Positions 32,783 through 40,578 of a stretch of 40,578 bases of DNA are shown in pieces. The number at the start of each line of letters is the position of its first letter. The first letter of the stretch is position 1. Made by a program: the position numbers and the translations under genes. The stretch comes from Eubacteriaceae bacterium (GTDB lineage Bacteria; Bacillota; Clostridia; Eubacteriales; Anaerofustaceae): positions 1 through 40,578 of the forward strand of contig JAFXKY010000077.1 of NCBI GenBank assembly GCA_017531485.1, in the 5' to 3' direction. Below the pieces are notes generated by a model. The model had not been told where the DNA came from. It made no database searches and saw only the letters and a program-made list of their open reading frames with translations.

Positions 32783-33472
32783 ATGAAAGAAGATAACAAA
32801 AGCATAATCAGGGAAGCATTTACCCTCTCCGTTCCTGTGGCAACGGGATTTCTGCCCCTTGGAGCGGCATTCGGGATACTGATGCATTCCATAGGATATA
32901 ACTGGATGTGGTCGGCATTTTTCTCACTTGTGGCATTTGCCGGAAGCATACAGTATCTGTCCATATCATTTCTGACAAGCGCGTTCAATCCCATAAACGC
33001 ATTTCTCGTCAGCCTTATGGTAAACGCAAGGCACCTGTTTTACGGCATCTCACTTATGGATAAATACAAGGATTCCGGTAAATACAAAAATTTCCTCATT
33101 TTCGGGATGTGTGACGAAACATTTTCCATAACTTCAAGCCTTGAGATAGCTGACAGGAAAAAGCGTGACAAAATGAATTTTTATATCACCCTGTTTGATT
33201 ATTCATACTGGGTCGCAGGCTCCGCTATAGGCGGGCTTATTGCGGGAGGCGTGAAATTCAATACCATGGGCATGGATTTCGCCCTGACGGCGTTGTTTGT
33301 GGTGTTGTTCCTTGAACAGATGCTCAAAAAGAAGAACCGTATTCCGGGACTCACGGGTCTTGCGGCAAGTATTCTGTCCCTTATGGTGTTCGGTTCCGGG
33401 AATATGATAATTCCTGCGATGATAATCATTCTCGTCGTATTTTTCTTCGGAGGTGACAGATTATGCAGCTGA
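32783..33472 (+). CDS. azlC: AzlC-family branched-chain amino acid exporter, large subunit
   Basis: This 229-residue membrane protein has about six helices and the family pattern: an N-terminal AF-x-x-S-x-P helix, G-A-A-FG near residue 27, FAGSIQYLSISFL near 55, and a VNARHLFYGISL motif near 80. With AzlD it exports branched-chain amino acids such as leucine and its analogues. AAAGGAG precedes the ATG. It overlaps azlD by 10 nt, indicating translational coupling of the two subunits. Confidence 0.93.
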   Translation: MKEDNKSIIREAFTLSVPVATGFLPLGAAFGILMHSIGYNWMWSAFFSLVAFAGSIQYLSISFLTSAFNPINAFLVSLMVNARHLFYGISLMDKYKDSGKYKNFLIFGMCDETFSITSSLEIADRKKRDKMNFYITLFDYSYWVAGSAIGGLIAGGVKFNTMGMDFALTALFVVLFLEQMLKKKNRIPGLTGLAASILSLMVFGSGNMIIPAMIIILVVFFFGGDRLCS

Positions 33473-33798
33473 GTCCGTATCAGGCGCTTATAACCATCCT
33501 TGCCGTTTCGGCGGGGGTAATGGTGACGAGGTTTCTGCCGTTTATCCTCTTTCGCGGGGAAAAGAAGATGTCCCCGAAATTTGAAAACTTAAAAGAGCTG
33601 ATCCCGCCGGCGATGATGGGGCTTCTGGTAGTGTATTGTCTGAAAGATGTAAGTTTTACATCCCCGCCTTACGGCATTGCGGAGATCGTGTCTGTAGTGA
33701 CCGTAATACTGCTTCATCTGTGGAAAAGAAATTCCCTTCTGTCAATATTCGGCGGAGTGGCGGTATATATGACGTTTCTGCAGTTTATTCTGAAATAA
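33463..33798 (+). CDS. azlD: AzlD-family branched-chain amino acid exporter, small subunit
   Basis: This 111-residue protein has three to four membrane helices and the family's TRFLPFILF near residue 24 and a LIPPAMMGLLVVYCLKD segment near 48. It is the small partner of AzlC in the export complex. AGGTGAC lies before the ATG within the end of azlC. No terminator is obvious after it. Confidence 0.92.
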   Translation: MQLSPYQALITILAVSAGVMVTRFLPFILFRGEKKMSPKFENLKELIPPAMMGLLVVYCLKDVSFTSPPYGIAEIVSVVTVILLHLWKRNSLLSIFGGVAVYMTFLQFILK

Positions 33799-33835
33799 AA
33801 TTGCAATATCATAGTCCAAAAGGCAAAATTTGTGG

Positions 33836-33841
33836 TACAAT
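33836..33841 (+). promoter_or_regulatory. Extended -10 element of rplI-dnaB
   Basis: TGG-TACAAT lies 31 nt before the rplI start. The -35 region is poor, as in the AAA+ gene's promoter. Confidence 0.5.
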
Positions 33842-33871
33842 TATTATAATGAAATACATGGAGGAAAGAAA

Positions 33872-34318
33872 ATGAAAGTAATTCTCTTGGCTGACGTGCA
33901 AGGCGTAGGCAAACAGCAGCAGGTAATAGACGTAAAGAGTGGTTACGCAAACAACTTCCTTTTCAAAAAAGGACTTGCGGTAGTAGCCAACGATGAAAAT
34001 ATGAAGGTGCTCAACGACCAGCTCGCAGAAAAAAGAGCTCAGGAAGCAGCAATCAAGGCGCAGGCTGAAAGCGTAAAGGAAACAGTAAAAGAAAAAAGCG
34101 TAAAGATCACAGCATCAGGCGGTCCGGACGGCAAGCTTTACGGTTCAATCACATCAATGGACATCTCTTCAGCTCTCACAGAACAGTTCGGAGTTGACGT
34201 TGATAAAAGAAAAGTTGTCCTCGACAGCCCCATCAAGAGCGCAGGAACATATACTGTAAAACTCAAGCTTCACCCGAAAGTTGAAACCACGATCTATGCA
34301 GTGGTAACAGTAAAATAA
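33872..34318 (+). CDS. rplI: 50S ribosomal protein L9
   Basis: This 148-residue protein has the canonical N-domain MKVILLADVQGVGKQQQVI followed by VKSGYANNFL. The long connecting helix and the C-terminal domain (SVKITASGGPDGKLYGSIT) are normal. The start at 33872 follows GGAGG. The upstream in-frame start at 33830 is rejected because it lies in the promoter. It is paired with dnaB 12 nt downstream, a common Firmicutes arrangement. Confidence 0.98.
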   Translation: MKVILLADVQGVGKQQQVIDVKSGYANNFLFKKGLAVVANDENMKVLNDQLAEKRAQEAAIKAQAESVKETVKEKSVKITASGGPDGKLYGSITSMDISSALTEQFGVDVDKRKVVLDSPIKSAGTYTVKLKLHPKVETTIYAVVTVK

Positions 34319-34330
34319 GAGGAGAGAAAA

Positions 34331-35671
34331 GTGGCTACCCCGAAACTCCCTCCTCACAGTGACGAAGCGGAAAAGAGTTTGTTGGGGCTTATGCTTCTGG
34401 ATAAAGAGGCCGTAATGGTGGCGATGGACACCCTTACGGCAGATGATTTTTATTCCCGGCAGCACCAGATAATCTTCTCCGCGATGAGTCGTCTGTATCG
34501 CGACGGTTACAGCATCGATTACGTCACCCTTCTTGACAAGCTCAATTCCACAGGCGAAACAGAGATCGTAAGTGCGACTTACCTGACGGAACTCACGGCG
34601 ATAATGTCGTATTCGGAAAACGCGAGTCAGTATTGCCGCATCATCTCCGAAAAGAGTACCCTCAGAAAGCTTATCTCGGGGCTCGGAAGCGTGATCAATC
34701 AGTGTTACGAACAGGCTGACGACAATCAGGATATTTTAGAAGCGGCGGAAAGAATTATTTATAATCTTTCCCTCAGCTCCGCAAACAATGACCTCACCCA
34801 GATCAAGGACATCATCCGTCCTCTTGTCGACAAAGTCGGCGATCTGTATGAACGCAACGAAACCTTCACAGGTGTTCCCACAGGCTTCAGGGAACTTGAT
34901 GAGCTTACAAACGGCCTTCAGCCGGGAGATCTGATCCTTCTTGCGGCGCGTCCGTCAATGGGTAAGACGGCATTCGGCATCAACATCGCCCAGAATGCCG
35001 CGTTCCGCAACGACAAGTCCGTTGCGGTATTCTCTCTTGAAATGTCTTCGGAACAGCTTGCGACGAGAATCATGTCTGCAGAAAAGATGTTTGATACGAA
35101 GCTCATGCATTCCCCTTCAAGCATCAGCTCTGTTTACAGCAAGATCCTCACTATGAACCAGGAAGTTGCGGACAACGACACAAAGCTCTTTATTGACGAC
35201 ACCTCCTCCATCACCATCGGAGAGATGCGTTCAAAGCTCCGCAAACACAAAGCCCGTCACGGGCTTGATCTGGTGGTAATAGACTACCTTCAGCTCATGA
35301 GTTCAAACCTCAAGACGGAAAACCGTCAGCAGGAGATCACCCTTATTTCCCGTGAACTCAAGGGGCTTGCAAAAGAGCTTAACTGCCCGATACTCACTCT
35401 CTCACAGCTCTCCCGCGGACCTGAAAGCAGAACAAACAAGCGTCCGATCATGAGTGACCTTCGTGAAAGTGGTGCCATCGAGCAGGACGCAGACATCGTC
35501 ATGATGCTTTACCGTGAGAGCTATTATAATCCGGATTATCCTACCAAGGAAACGGAACTCATCATCACCAAGAACCGTAACGGTGAAGTCAAGACCATCA
35601 AGCTCGACTTCCGTCCGGAATACACACTCTTCTCGGATTATACGGGAACGTATGACGATTATGAACAGTAA
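34331..35671 (+). CDS. dnaB: Replicative DNA helicase DnaB
   Basis: This 446-residue hexameric helicase unwinds the replication fork. The N-terminal helical domain (PPHSDEAEKSLLGLML) is followed by the RecA-like domain with Walker A ARPSMGKTAF, the VVIDYLQLM Walker B and the LREKGAIEQDAD-like segment, here LRESGAIEQDAD. The start is GTG with AGGAGAG at good distance, 12 nt after rplI. It has its own terminator. Confidence 0.98.
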   Translation: MATPKLPPHSDEAEKSLLGLMLLDKEAVMVAMDTLTADDFYSRQHQIIFSAMSRLYRDGYSIDYVTLLDKLNSTGETEIVSATYLTELTAIMSYSENASQYCRIISEKSTLRKLISGLGSVINQCYEQADDNQDILEAAERIIYNLSLSSANNDLTQIKDIIRPLVDKVGDLYERNETFTGVPTGFRELDELTNGLQPGDLILLAARPSMGKTAFGINIAQNAAFRNDKSVAVFSLEMSSEQLATRIMSAEKMFDTKLMHSPSSISSVYSKILTMNQEVADNDTKLFIDDTSSITIGEMRSKLRKHKARHGLDLVVIDYLQLMSSNLKTENRQQEITLISRELKGLAKELNCPILTLSQLSRGPESRTNKRPIMSDLRESGAIEQDADIVMMLYRESYYNPDYPTKETELIITKNRNGEVKTIKLDFRPEYTLFSDYTGTYDDYEQ

Positions 35672-35689
35672 TTCAATTATAAACTTCAG

Positions 35690-35710
35690 GCGGCTGAAAG
35701 CCGCTTTTTT
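35690..35710 (+). terminator. Terminator of rplI-dnaB
   Basis: A 6-bp stem GCGGCT/AGCCGC (35690-35695 with 35699-35704, loop GAA) is followed by six T. Confidence 0.85.
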
Positions 35711-35738
35711 GTACAAAAAAGGGTGCCGTAGCACCCTT
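35711..35738 (-). terminator. Terminator of the UroD-family gene
   Basis: An 8-bp stem (35719-35726 with 35731-35738, loop CGTA) gives a T run on the minus strand from the A run at 35715-35720. It sits back-to-back with the dnaB terminator. Confidence 0.85.
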
Positions 35739-35745
35739 TGAAAAA

Positions 35746-36789
35746 TTATTTCTGTTTCTTAGCGTAAACTTCCATAGAGTATTTGTAAACTTCGTCTCTT
35801 GCGATTTCAGCTTTCTGCGGGGCTGTGTAGCATGAAGCGATAACTCTTCTGTCTTTATATTTGTCAACGAAGTCTCTTACGATCTGACGGATTTCAGCTT
35901 CGTCCATAACTTCCTTGTCGTTGAGTCCCGGAATTGCCATCGGGAATGTCATCTGTTCTCCGTATGTATCGATGAGCCAGTCAACGTCGTTGCAGTTTGC
36001 CTGCGGTGACCACATATCAATGCCCATTTCGATCATCATCGGAACGTACTGCATGTTTCTTCCGCAGGAGTGGAGTTCAACAAATTTGCCCTGACCTTTT
36101 ACAAAGTCGAAGAATTTCTTTTCATACGGGAAGAGCATTTCGCGGAACATTTCGTTTGAGAAGAAGCCTGCGCGCTGTGTACCCCAGTCATCATGATAGA
36201 GAACGCCGTCGATTCTGCCGTAATTTTCGAAGATCTTTGCTGTTGTATCGATCTTGTAATCAGCACATTTGTCGAACCATTCGCCGAGGAGTTCCGGTTC
36301 TTCGTAGAAGAGGAGGAGAGATTCGTCGAACGGCATGAGTTCGTGAAGTCTTTCGAAGAGACCTTCTACGCACTGATATACGTGAGCGCGGTCTTCATCA
36401 TAGTTTGAAGCGATCTTTTCGCCGTCTGTTGCCCAGTCAACGTTTGAGTAGTCAGGCCATTTGAATGTTTCTTTCCATGTTGTGAAGTCTTCGATAACTC
36501 TTGTGCCCGGTTTAACCATCATACCGCCGGCTTTTTCTACCATTACCCATTCAACGCCCCACCAGTCGAGTCCGTCTACTTCCGGTACCGGATGTTCTAC
36601 CATTTCATCAGGCCAGCATGTGTTTGTTTCCCATCCGTAAACCGGCATCCATACGGGGTTCTGACCCATAATAGCTTTTTTGTAGTTTTCATAAACGGGG
36701 ATTACTCTCTTTTCAATAGGAGCCTTTTTCTGCTGTGCCATCCACGGGAATGTTCCGGGAAGCTGTTTCCAGTTGTATTCTTTTGTCAT
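35746..36789 (-). CDS. Uroporphyrinogen-decarboxylase-family protein, probable methyltransferase (MtaA/MtbA-like)
   Basis: This 347-residue protein has the UroD/MtaA TIM-barrel pattern, with HDDWGTQRAGFFS near residue 200 and a zinc-type ELHSCGRN near 260. The zinc-like H-x-C favours the corrinoid-methyltransferase branch over heme synthesis. Such enzymes move methyl groups between a corrinoid protein and a thiol such as coenzyme M or an unknown acceptor. No corrinoid protein, MttB-like partner or heme gene is adjacent, so the substrate is unknown. AAGGAGATAT precedes the ATG, and a promoter (36837-36866) is visible. Confidence 0.85.
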   Translation of the reverse strand: MTKEYNWKQLPGTFPWMAQQKKAPIEKRVIPVYENYKKAIMGQNPVWMPVYGWETNTCWPDEMVEHPVPEVDGLDWWGVEWVMVEKAGGMMVKPGTRVIEDFTTWKETFKWPDYSNVDWATDGEKIASNYDEDRAHVYQCVEGLFERLHELMPFDESLLLFYEEPELLGEWFDKCADYKIDTTAKIFENYGRIDGVLYHDDWGTQRAGFFSNEMFREMLFPYEKKFFDFVKGQGKFVELHSCGRNMQYVPMMIEMGIDMWSPQANCNDVDWLIDTYGEQMTFPMAIPGLNDKEVMDEAEIRQIVRDFVDKYKDRRVIASCYTAPQKAEIARDEVYKYSMEVYAKKQK

Positions 36790-36836
36790 GTCTATATCTC
36801 CTTTTTTATTATTGTGTCATACACATCGTAAGCAAT

Positions 36837-36866
36837 ATTATATATCATTGTAAGACAAAAAAACAA
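36837..36866 (-). promoter_or_regulatory. Promoter of the UroD-family gene
   Basis: On the minus strand TTGTTT (36861-36866) and TATAAT (36837-36842) are 18 nt apart, 47 nt before the start codon. Confidence 0.65.
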
Positions 36867-36906
36867 CAGTATTGAAATCAATAACAATAATTTGGTTTTG
36901 CTATAC

Positions 36907-36933
36907 AAAAAAGACGCACATTTTTTGTGCGTC
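36907..36933 (-). terminator. Terminator of the YcxB-like gene
   Basis: A perfect 7-bp stem GACGCAC/GTGCGTC (36913-36919 with 36927-36933) gives a T run on the minus strand from the A run at 36907-36912. Confidence 0.88.
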
Positions 36934-36942
36934 ATCGTACTC

Positions 36943-37461
36943 TTATACGAAACTGATGAAGAATGATCCGAGATTTTCTTCAAGGATCTCTGCAAAATCT
37001 TCAGGTGTGCCGAGGGTGAAGAGGCTTTTGTCTACAACAAGGCAAAGGGCATTTGTTACGTATACGTAGAAATATTCCTCTATTTCATATACCTTGAGGA
37101 TGTCGTCATAATAAAACGTATCAACGCCTTCTCCCTGATGCACCTCGAAAGCTTCATCCGTCATTACGTATTTCTTTCCGGAATAGCCTTCCTTTACCTT
37201 CACGTACTGCTTTTTCGGCGCAAGGACAAGTGCGTTGAAGTAATACCATCCGAAAAGTACGCTTACTGCAAGCATGATAAACTTATTGTATCCGAAACCG
37301 TCGCCGAAGAACATGTATATCGTAACGGCGAAGATCACGGCCATAATGACATATATTCTCACGTTGGCACTCTTGTAGTTTTTATTTCTCATGGAATTGA
37401 ATTTGCAAAATGTCTTGTAGCCTTCGAATGAGAGAGCTACGTCCGCTTCAAGTCTTTTCAT
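36943..37461 (-). CDS. YcxB-like membrane protein
   Basis: This 172-residue protein has two membrane helices (about 36-52 and 59-78) and a C-terminal domain of the YcxB-like type: a KYVMTDEAFEVHQGEG strand, a YYDDILKVYEIEEYFYVYV core, and a late VVDKSLFTLGTPEDFAEIL segment. The function of the family is not known. The start at 37461 follows CGGAGG. An upstream ATG at 37497 has none. It is monocistronic with its own terminator. Confidence 0.8.
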   Translation of the reverse strand: MKRLEADVALSFEGYKTFCKFNSMRNKNYKSANVRIYVIMAVIFAVTIYMFFGDGFGYNKFIMLAVSVLFGWYYFNALVLAPKKQYVKVKEGYSGKKYVMTDEAFEVHQGEGVDTFYYDDILKVYEIEEYFYVYVTNALCLVVDKSLFTLGTPEDFAEILEENLGSFFISFV

Positions 37462-37604
37462 CTGAACCTCCGAATATGAATAGGGTAATTCTAACATATT
37501 TTGAATGTGTAAGCAAGGGGAGAAGATAATGATAAAAATTATTTTATTTTGTTGAAGACATTACGGAAATTTCTGCGTCTTTATTTATGAACGAAAAAAA
37601 TTAT

Positions 37605-37618
37605 ATTTCCCGGGAAAT
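37605..37618. promoter_or_regulatory. 14-bp perfect palindrome ATTTCCCGGGAAAT upstream of the ABC exporter
   Basis: It lies 78-91 nt before the ABC ATPase start. The same 14 bases occur inside prmC (7781-7794). Its symmetry fits a dimeric regulator's site, but nothing else shows this. Confidence 0.4.
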
Positions 37619-37695
37619 GTTCGTCAGGCTATATGATGCGACGGAATTATGTGTTATGATAGGAAATATAAAGTATAAATTATACTGGAGTAAAA

Positions 37696-38775
37696 ATGAG
37701 CGTTATACTTGAACTTAAAAACGTATCAAAAAAGCTCGGCGGCAGGAAAGTCGTCAGTGACCTTTCCTTTACGGTCAATTCCGGAGAGATCTTCGGTTTT
37801 CTCGGCCCGAACGGAGCGGGAAAGACGACGACCATAAAGATGATCGTCGGGCTGTTGTCAATAGATGAAGGGGAGATACTCATTGAAGGCAAGAGTATCA
37901 GAAAGAACTTCGAAAACGCAATGAGTATGATCGGCGGCATTATCGAAAATCCGGAGATGTATGATTATATGTCCGGAATGGCGAATTTGAAGATGTTCGC
38001 AAAAATGCACGGAAACATTTCAAAAGAACGTATTGACGAAATTGTTGAACTCGTCGGACTTACTGCGAGAATAAACGACAAAGTCAAGAAATATTCTCTC
38101 GGTATGCGCCAGCGCCTCGGACTTGCGCAGGCACTTTTGCATGAACCGAAGCTTCTCATCCTTGACGAGCCCACCAACGGCCTCGATCCGGCAGGAATCA
38201 AAGAGCTTAGAGATACTCTCAGGGTGCTTGCGGACGAAAAGGGAGTTTCTGTCCTCGTTTCAAGTCACCTTCTGTCTGAAATGGAGCTTATGTGTGACCG
38301 TTTCCTCATCATTGACAAAGGAGTCTTTACGGACATCAAATCCCTTGACGACATCAAAGAGGAAAATTCCGACGGAAGAAGGGACTATAATTTCGAAGTC
38401 AGCGATGCGGAAAAGACACTTCAGATCATCAATACATATCTCAGCGAAAAGCAAAAAGAGGAATACGATAAATTCATCCGCCTTGAAAGCCTTAACAGCG
38501 TAAATGAAGACATCCCCGGTGACACTCCGGCAGATGATGCTTCAGAAGGGGCGGCTGCCGTCGATGCCGAAACGGAAAAGAAGGCGAAGGAGATGTTTTT
38601 GCCCGTTGCGGTAAGTTCCCTCAGCGGAGTTGCGCTTCAGAGAGAAGAAGTTGCGGATATTGTTGAGATTCTCGTCAGGGAGGGCGTCCGCATTTATGGC
38701 ATCACAAGGCTCGTCCACACTCTCGAAGACGAATTCCTCGCCCTTACCTCAGAACGCAAGGAGGAAGCGAAATGA
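37696..38775 (+). CDS. ABC transporter ATP-binding protein (BcrA/CcmA-type)
   Basis: This 359-residue protein has Walker A GPNGAGKTT near residue 37, a Q-loop region around IGGIIENPEMYDYM, signature YSLGMRQRLGLAQALL near 136, Walker B LLILDEPTNGLDPAG and the switch His in VSSHL. It energises export, typically of lipids, antibiotics or peptides. The last ~130 residues are a long extension with an acidic, Ala-rich linker (about 270-295), longer than the usual ~300-residue family length. GGAG lies before the ATG. It overlaps the permease gene by 4 nt (ATGA). Confidence 0.94.
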   Translation: MSVILELKNVSKKLGGRKVVSDLSFTVNSGEIFGFLGPNGAGKTTTIKMIVGLLSIDEGEILIEGKSIRKNFENAMSMIGGIIENPEMYDYMSGMANLKMFAKMHGNISKERIDEIVELVGLTARINDKVKKYSLGMRQRLGLAQALLHEPKLLILDEPTNGLDPAGIKELRDTLRVLADEKGVSVLVSSHLLSEMELMCDRFLIIDKGVFTDIKSLDDIKEENSDGRRDYNFEVSDAEKTLQIINTYLSEKQKEEYDKFIRLESLNSVNEDIPGDTPADDASEGAAAVDAETEKKAKEMFLPVAVSSLSGVALQREEVADIVEILVREGVRIYGITRLVHTLEDEFLALTSERKEEAK

Positions 38776-40520
38776 AGATAATAAAGCTTACGGGCAACGA
38801 ACTCAGAAAACTTTTTGCGAAAAAATCCACAATAGTCGTTATCATACTAGCGCTTCTGATGGCGTTTGTGGTTCCGTATATGGATTATTTCTCAAGGAAT
38901 ATGTACGAAACGAATGAGAACTGGTATCAGGAGAACATCAAGCAGGAGATGACGTGGTACGAAGAGAGGATTCCGCAGATAAAGGAAGAGATAAAAAACG
39001 GCGGCGAGAGCTACCTTTATTCGGACCTTTCATGGAATATCGCTTATCTTGATGCAATGCAGCTCAAACTCGATTCCGGCGTTTCATCATGGGAAGACTG
39101 GAGAGAGGATTTTGTGTATTCGGGATATGTTCCTTTGCTTCAGGAACAGTTTGCAATTGAGCCGTATCTCAAAAAGGACAAAAAGCTCATAAAGGCATAC
39201 GAAGAAGGCGGGCTTTCCGGATATATCAACTCCGATGCCCTCAGTTACTATTACGAAAAAAATTCCACAAAGAAATTGAAAGCCCGTTACGACGAAGTTG
39301 AAAATCTTATCAAAGGCGTAAGGGAAGCTTATATGAACAACGATGTTGATTTTGTCAATAAGTATTATTACGATCAGCAGAAGGCAGTAATAACAGACAT
39401 CGAAGACAACATCGCAAGCCTCAACAAACAGAGAAGGGAACTTATCAAATATAACTTCAAGGGAATGAATGACGAAGCCATCAAAAATATCAAAGAGCAG
39501 ATCAGAAAGCTCGAAGACTCGATTCCCTACGAAGAAGAGCTTCTCAAATGGAAGCAGTACCGAATCGACCAGAAGATCCTTCCCGGATATTCATCATGGC
39601 AGTCACGCTGCATGAACGTTATTGACGAAGCAGTCAGGATGCTGAATGAGGAAGCGATGGATAAGGACTCTTACGAAGCAGGCGGCGGACAGTGGAACGA
39701 CGATCATACCGCGAAACTTACGTATGATGAATATCTCATCAAGTTCGAAAACGACCGCATCGAGGCTCAGGACAACATCGTTTTCAATACATATGCCATT
39801 GAAAACAACATCACTCCCCTTGATTATACATACGGAACGAGAACAAGACTTCTCGATTATCTGTATCTCGCAGTATTCGCAGGGGCATTCGTTGCGATCA
39901 TCCTCGGATGTGCCATCGTCAGCAGGGAATATTCAAAGGGAACGATCCGTCTTTTGCTCATAAGGCCTGTAAAAAGGTGGAAGATACTTCTCTCGAAAGT
40001 CATTGCGGTATATCTCATCGCGTTTATCGTATTTGCGCTTTATGCGGCTATCACGGGAGTAGCCACTGTGGCGTTCTTCGGAAAGGAAGATTTTGATATG
40101 CCGGTAATCGAGATGGTAAATCACGAAGTGGTATCTCACCATATCCTCGATCAGGCTCTTCCGGCGCTTTATAAGTCAGCAGTGACGGTATTTTTCATCG
40201 GATCCATGACGCTCATGCTTTCAACGATCTTCAAAAGCACCGTTCTCGGAGTCGGAGTTCCGACGATACTCATGATCGGCGGAAACATTGCGGCGATGCT
40301 TATGCTTGAGCTTAAATACTATGCGCTGGTGAAGTTCACTCCGTTTGTATATTTAAATCTCTATCACCTGATAAACGAAACGGGATCTCTGAGGTATTAT
40401 CTTGAAGACATCCCCGGATATATCAGTGCAGATTTCGGATTTATGTATCTTCTCATTACGGGGATAGTGATGCTTGCATTGACATTCAGAGTATTTGAAA
40501 AGAGAGATGTGAAAAATTAA
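38772..40520 (+). CDS. ABC transporter permease (ABC-2 type) with a large extracytoplasmic domain
   Basis: This 582-residue protein has one helix at about 17-36, then a ~320-residue hydrophilic, Glu/Lys/Tyr-rich, coiled-coil-like domain (about 40-360). About five further helices follow (about 365-570) carrying the REYSKGTIRLLLIRPVKRWKI motif typical of ABC-2 permeases. It pairs with the ATPase just upstream, with overlapping start and stop codons. The large extracytoplasmic loop suggests substrate sensing, as in peptide-antibiotic or lipid exporters. No two-component genes adjoin. It ends at a terminator. Confidence 0.92.
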   Translation: MKIIKLTGNELRKLFAKKSTIVVIILALLMAFVVPYMDYFSRNMYETNENWYQENIKQEMTWYEERIPQIKEEIKNGGESYLYSDLSWNIAYLDAMQLKLDSGVSSWEDWREDFVYSGYVPLLQEQFAIEPYLKKDKKLIKAYEEGGLSGYINSDALSYYYEKNSTKKLKARYDEVENLIKGVREAYMNNDVDFVNKYYYDQQKAVITDIEDNIASLNKQRRELIKYNFKGMNDEAIKNIKEQIRKLEDSIPYEEELLKWKQYRIDQKILPGYSSWQSRCMNVIDEAVRMLNEEAMDKDSYEAGGGQWNDDHTAKLTYDEYLIKFENDRIEAQDNIVFNTYAIENNITPLDYTYGTRTRLLDYLYLAVFAGAFVAIILGCAIVSREYSKGTIRLLLIRPVKRWKILLSKVIAVYLIAFIVFALYAAITGVATVAFFGKEDFDMPVIEMVNHEVVSHHILDQALPALYKSAVTVFFIGSMTLMLSTIFKSTVLGVGVPTILMIGGNIAAMLMLELKYYALVKFTPFVYLNLYHLINETGSLRYYLEDIPGYISADFGFMYLLITGIVMLALTFRVFEKRDVKN

Positions 40521-40540
40521 GTTTATATTTCCGTAAATAA

Positions 40541-40564
40541 GGGGGCAGCTCGCTGCCCCCTTTT
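40541..40564 (+). terminator. Terminator of the ABC exporter operon
   Basis: A GC-rich stem GGGGGCAGC/GCTGCCCCC (40541-40549 with 40552-40560) is followed by TTTT. Confidence 0.88.
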
Positions 40565-40578
40565 CCCACCCACCCGCC
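40565..40578. repeat. Possible left edge of a third multi-hairpin element (cut by window end)
   Basis: CCCACCCACCCGCC directly after a terminator resembles the C-rich left flank of copies A and B, and is close to the complement of copy B's right flank. Only 14 bases are visible, so this is tentative. Confidence 0.25.

Overview
The window (about 40.6 kb) looks like chromosomal DNA of an anaerobic, low-to-moderate GC, Gram-positive Clostridia-type bacterium. The evidence is the desulfoferrodoxin, the canonical AGGAGG ribosome binding sites, a tyrosine T-box in front of tyrS, YlbJ, a 3D-domain cell-wall protein, a sortase-type surface protein and the rplI-dnaB pair. I cannot name a genus from sequence alone. 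There is no sign of phage, plasmid, CRISPR array or intact insertion sequence.

Layout. The window opens inside a 5S rRNA with its terminator (1-137). Next come an AraC-type HTH/phosphotransferase fusion (+) and a converging amidoligase-like gene (-), a lone receiver protein (-), a divergent EPSP-synthase-like gene (+), desulfoferrodoxin (+), nth (-), a small membrane-anchored protein (+) and tRNA-Arg(ACG). From about 6.1 to 6.4 kb lies a very GC-rich non-coding element made of stacked perfect hairpins. A minus-strand block ylbJ-prmC-M28 peptidase follows, then a CbxX/SpoVK-type AAA+ gene (+) and tyrS (-) with its T-box leader. From 12.45 to 14.02 kb there is about 1.6 kb without a credible gene. 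It ends in a good promoter for a 3205-residue cell-wall-anchored adhesin (14.0-23.6 kb). The adhesin has a von Willebrand A head, about 15-17 isopeptide-type pilin domains arranged partly as a three-domain super-repeat, and an NPETG sorting signal.

After the adhesin come thpR (-) and an HtrA protease (+), then a second copy of the hairpin element. Next is the competence/DNA-processing block comM, 3D-domain protein, dprA, topA (all +), a hypothetical gene (-), azlC-azlD (+), rplI-dnaB (+), a UroD-family methyltransferase (-), a YcxB-like membrane protein (-), and an ABC exporter pair (+) that runs to a terminator at the right edge.

How genes work together. comM and dprA both handle incoming single-stranded DNA during transformation, and they carry the same unusual upstream motif with identical spacing. 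The 3D gene between them has its own ordinary promoter. azlC/azlD and the ABC ATPase/permease are overlapping two-gene transporters. prmC, ylbJ and the M28 gene overlap and are probably co-transcribed. The observations most worth following up are the multi-hairpin repeat (two copies here, possibly a third cut off at the right end), the shared comM/dprA motif, the super-repeated giant adhesin with its promoter-proximal repeats, the AraC-kinase fusion with an internal ribosome binding site, and the EPSP-synthase-like protein that lacks key active-site residues.
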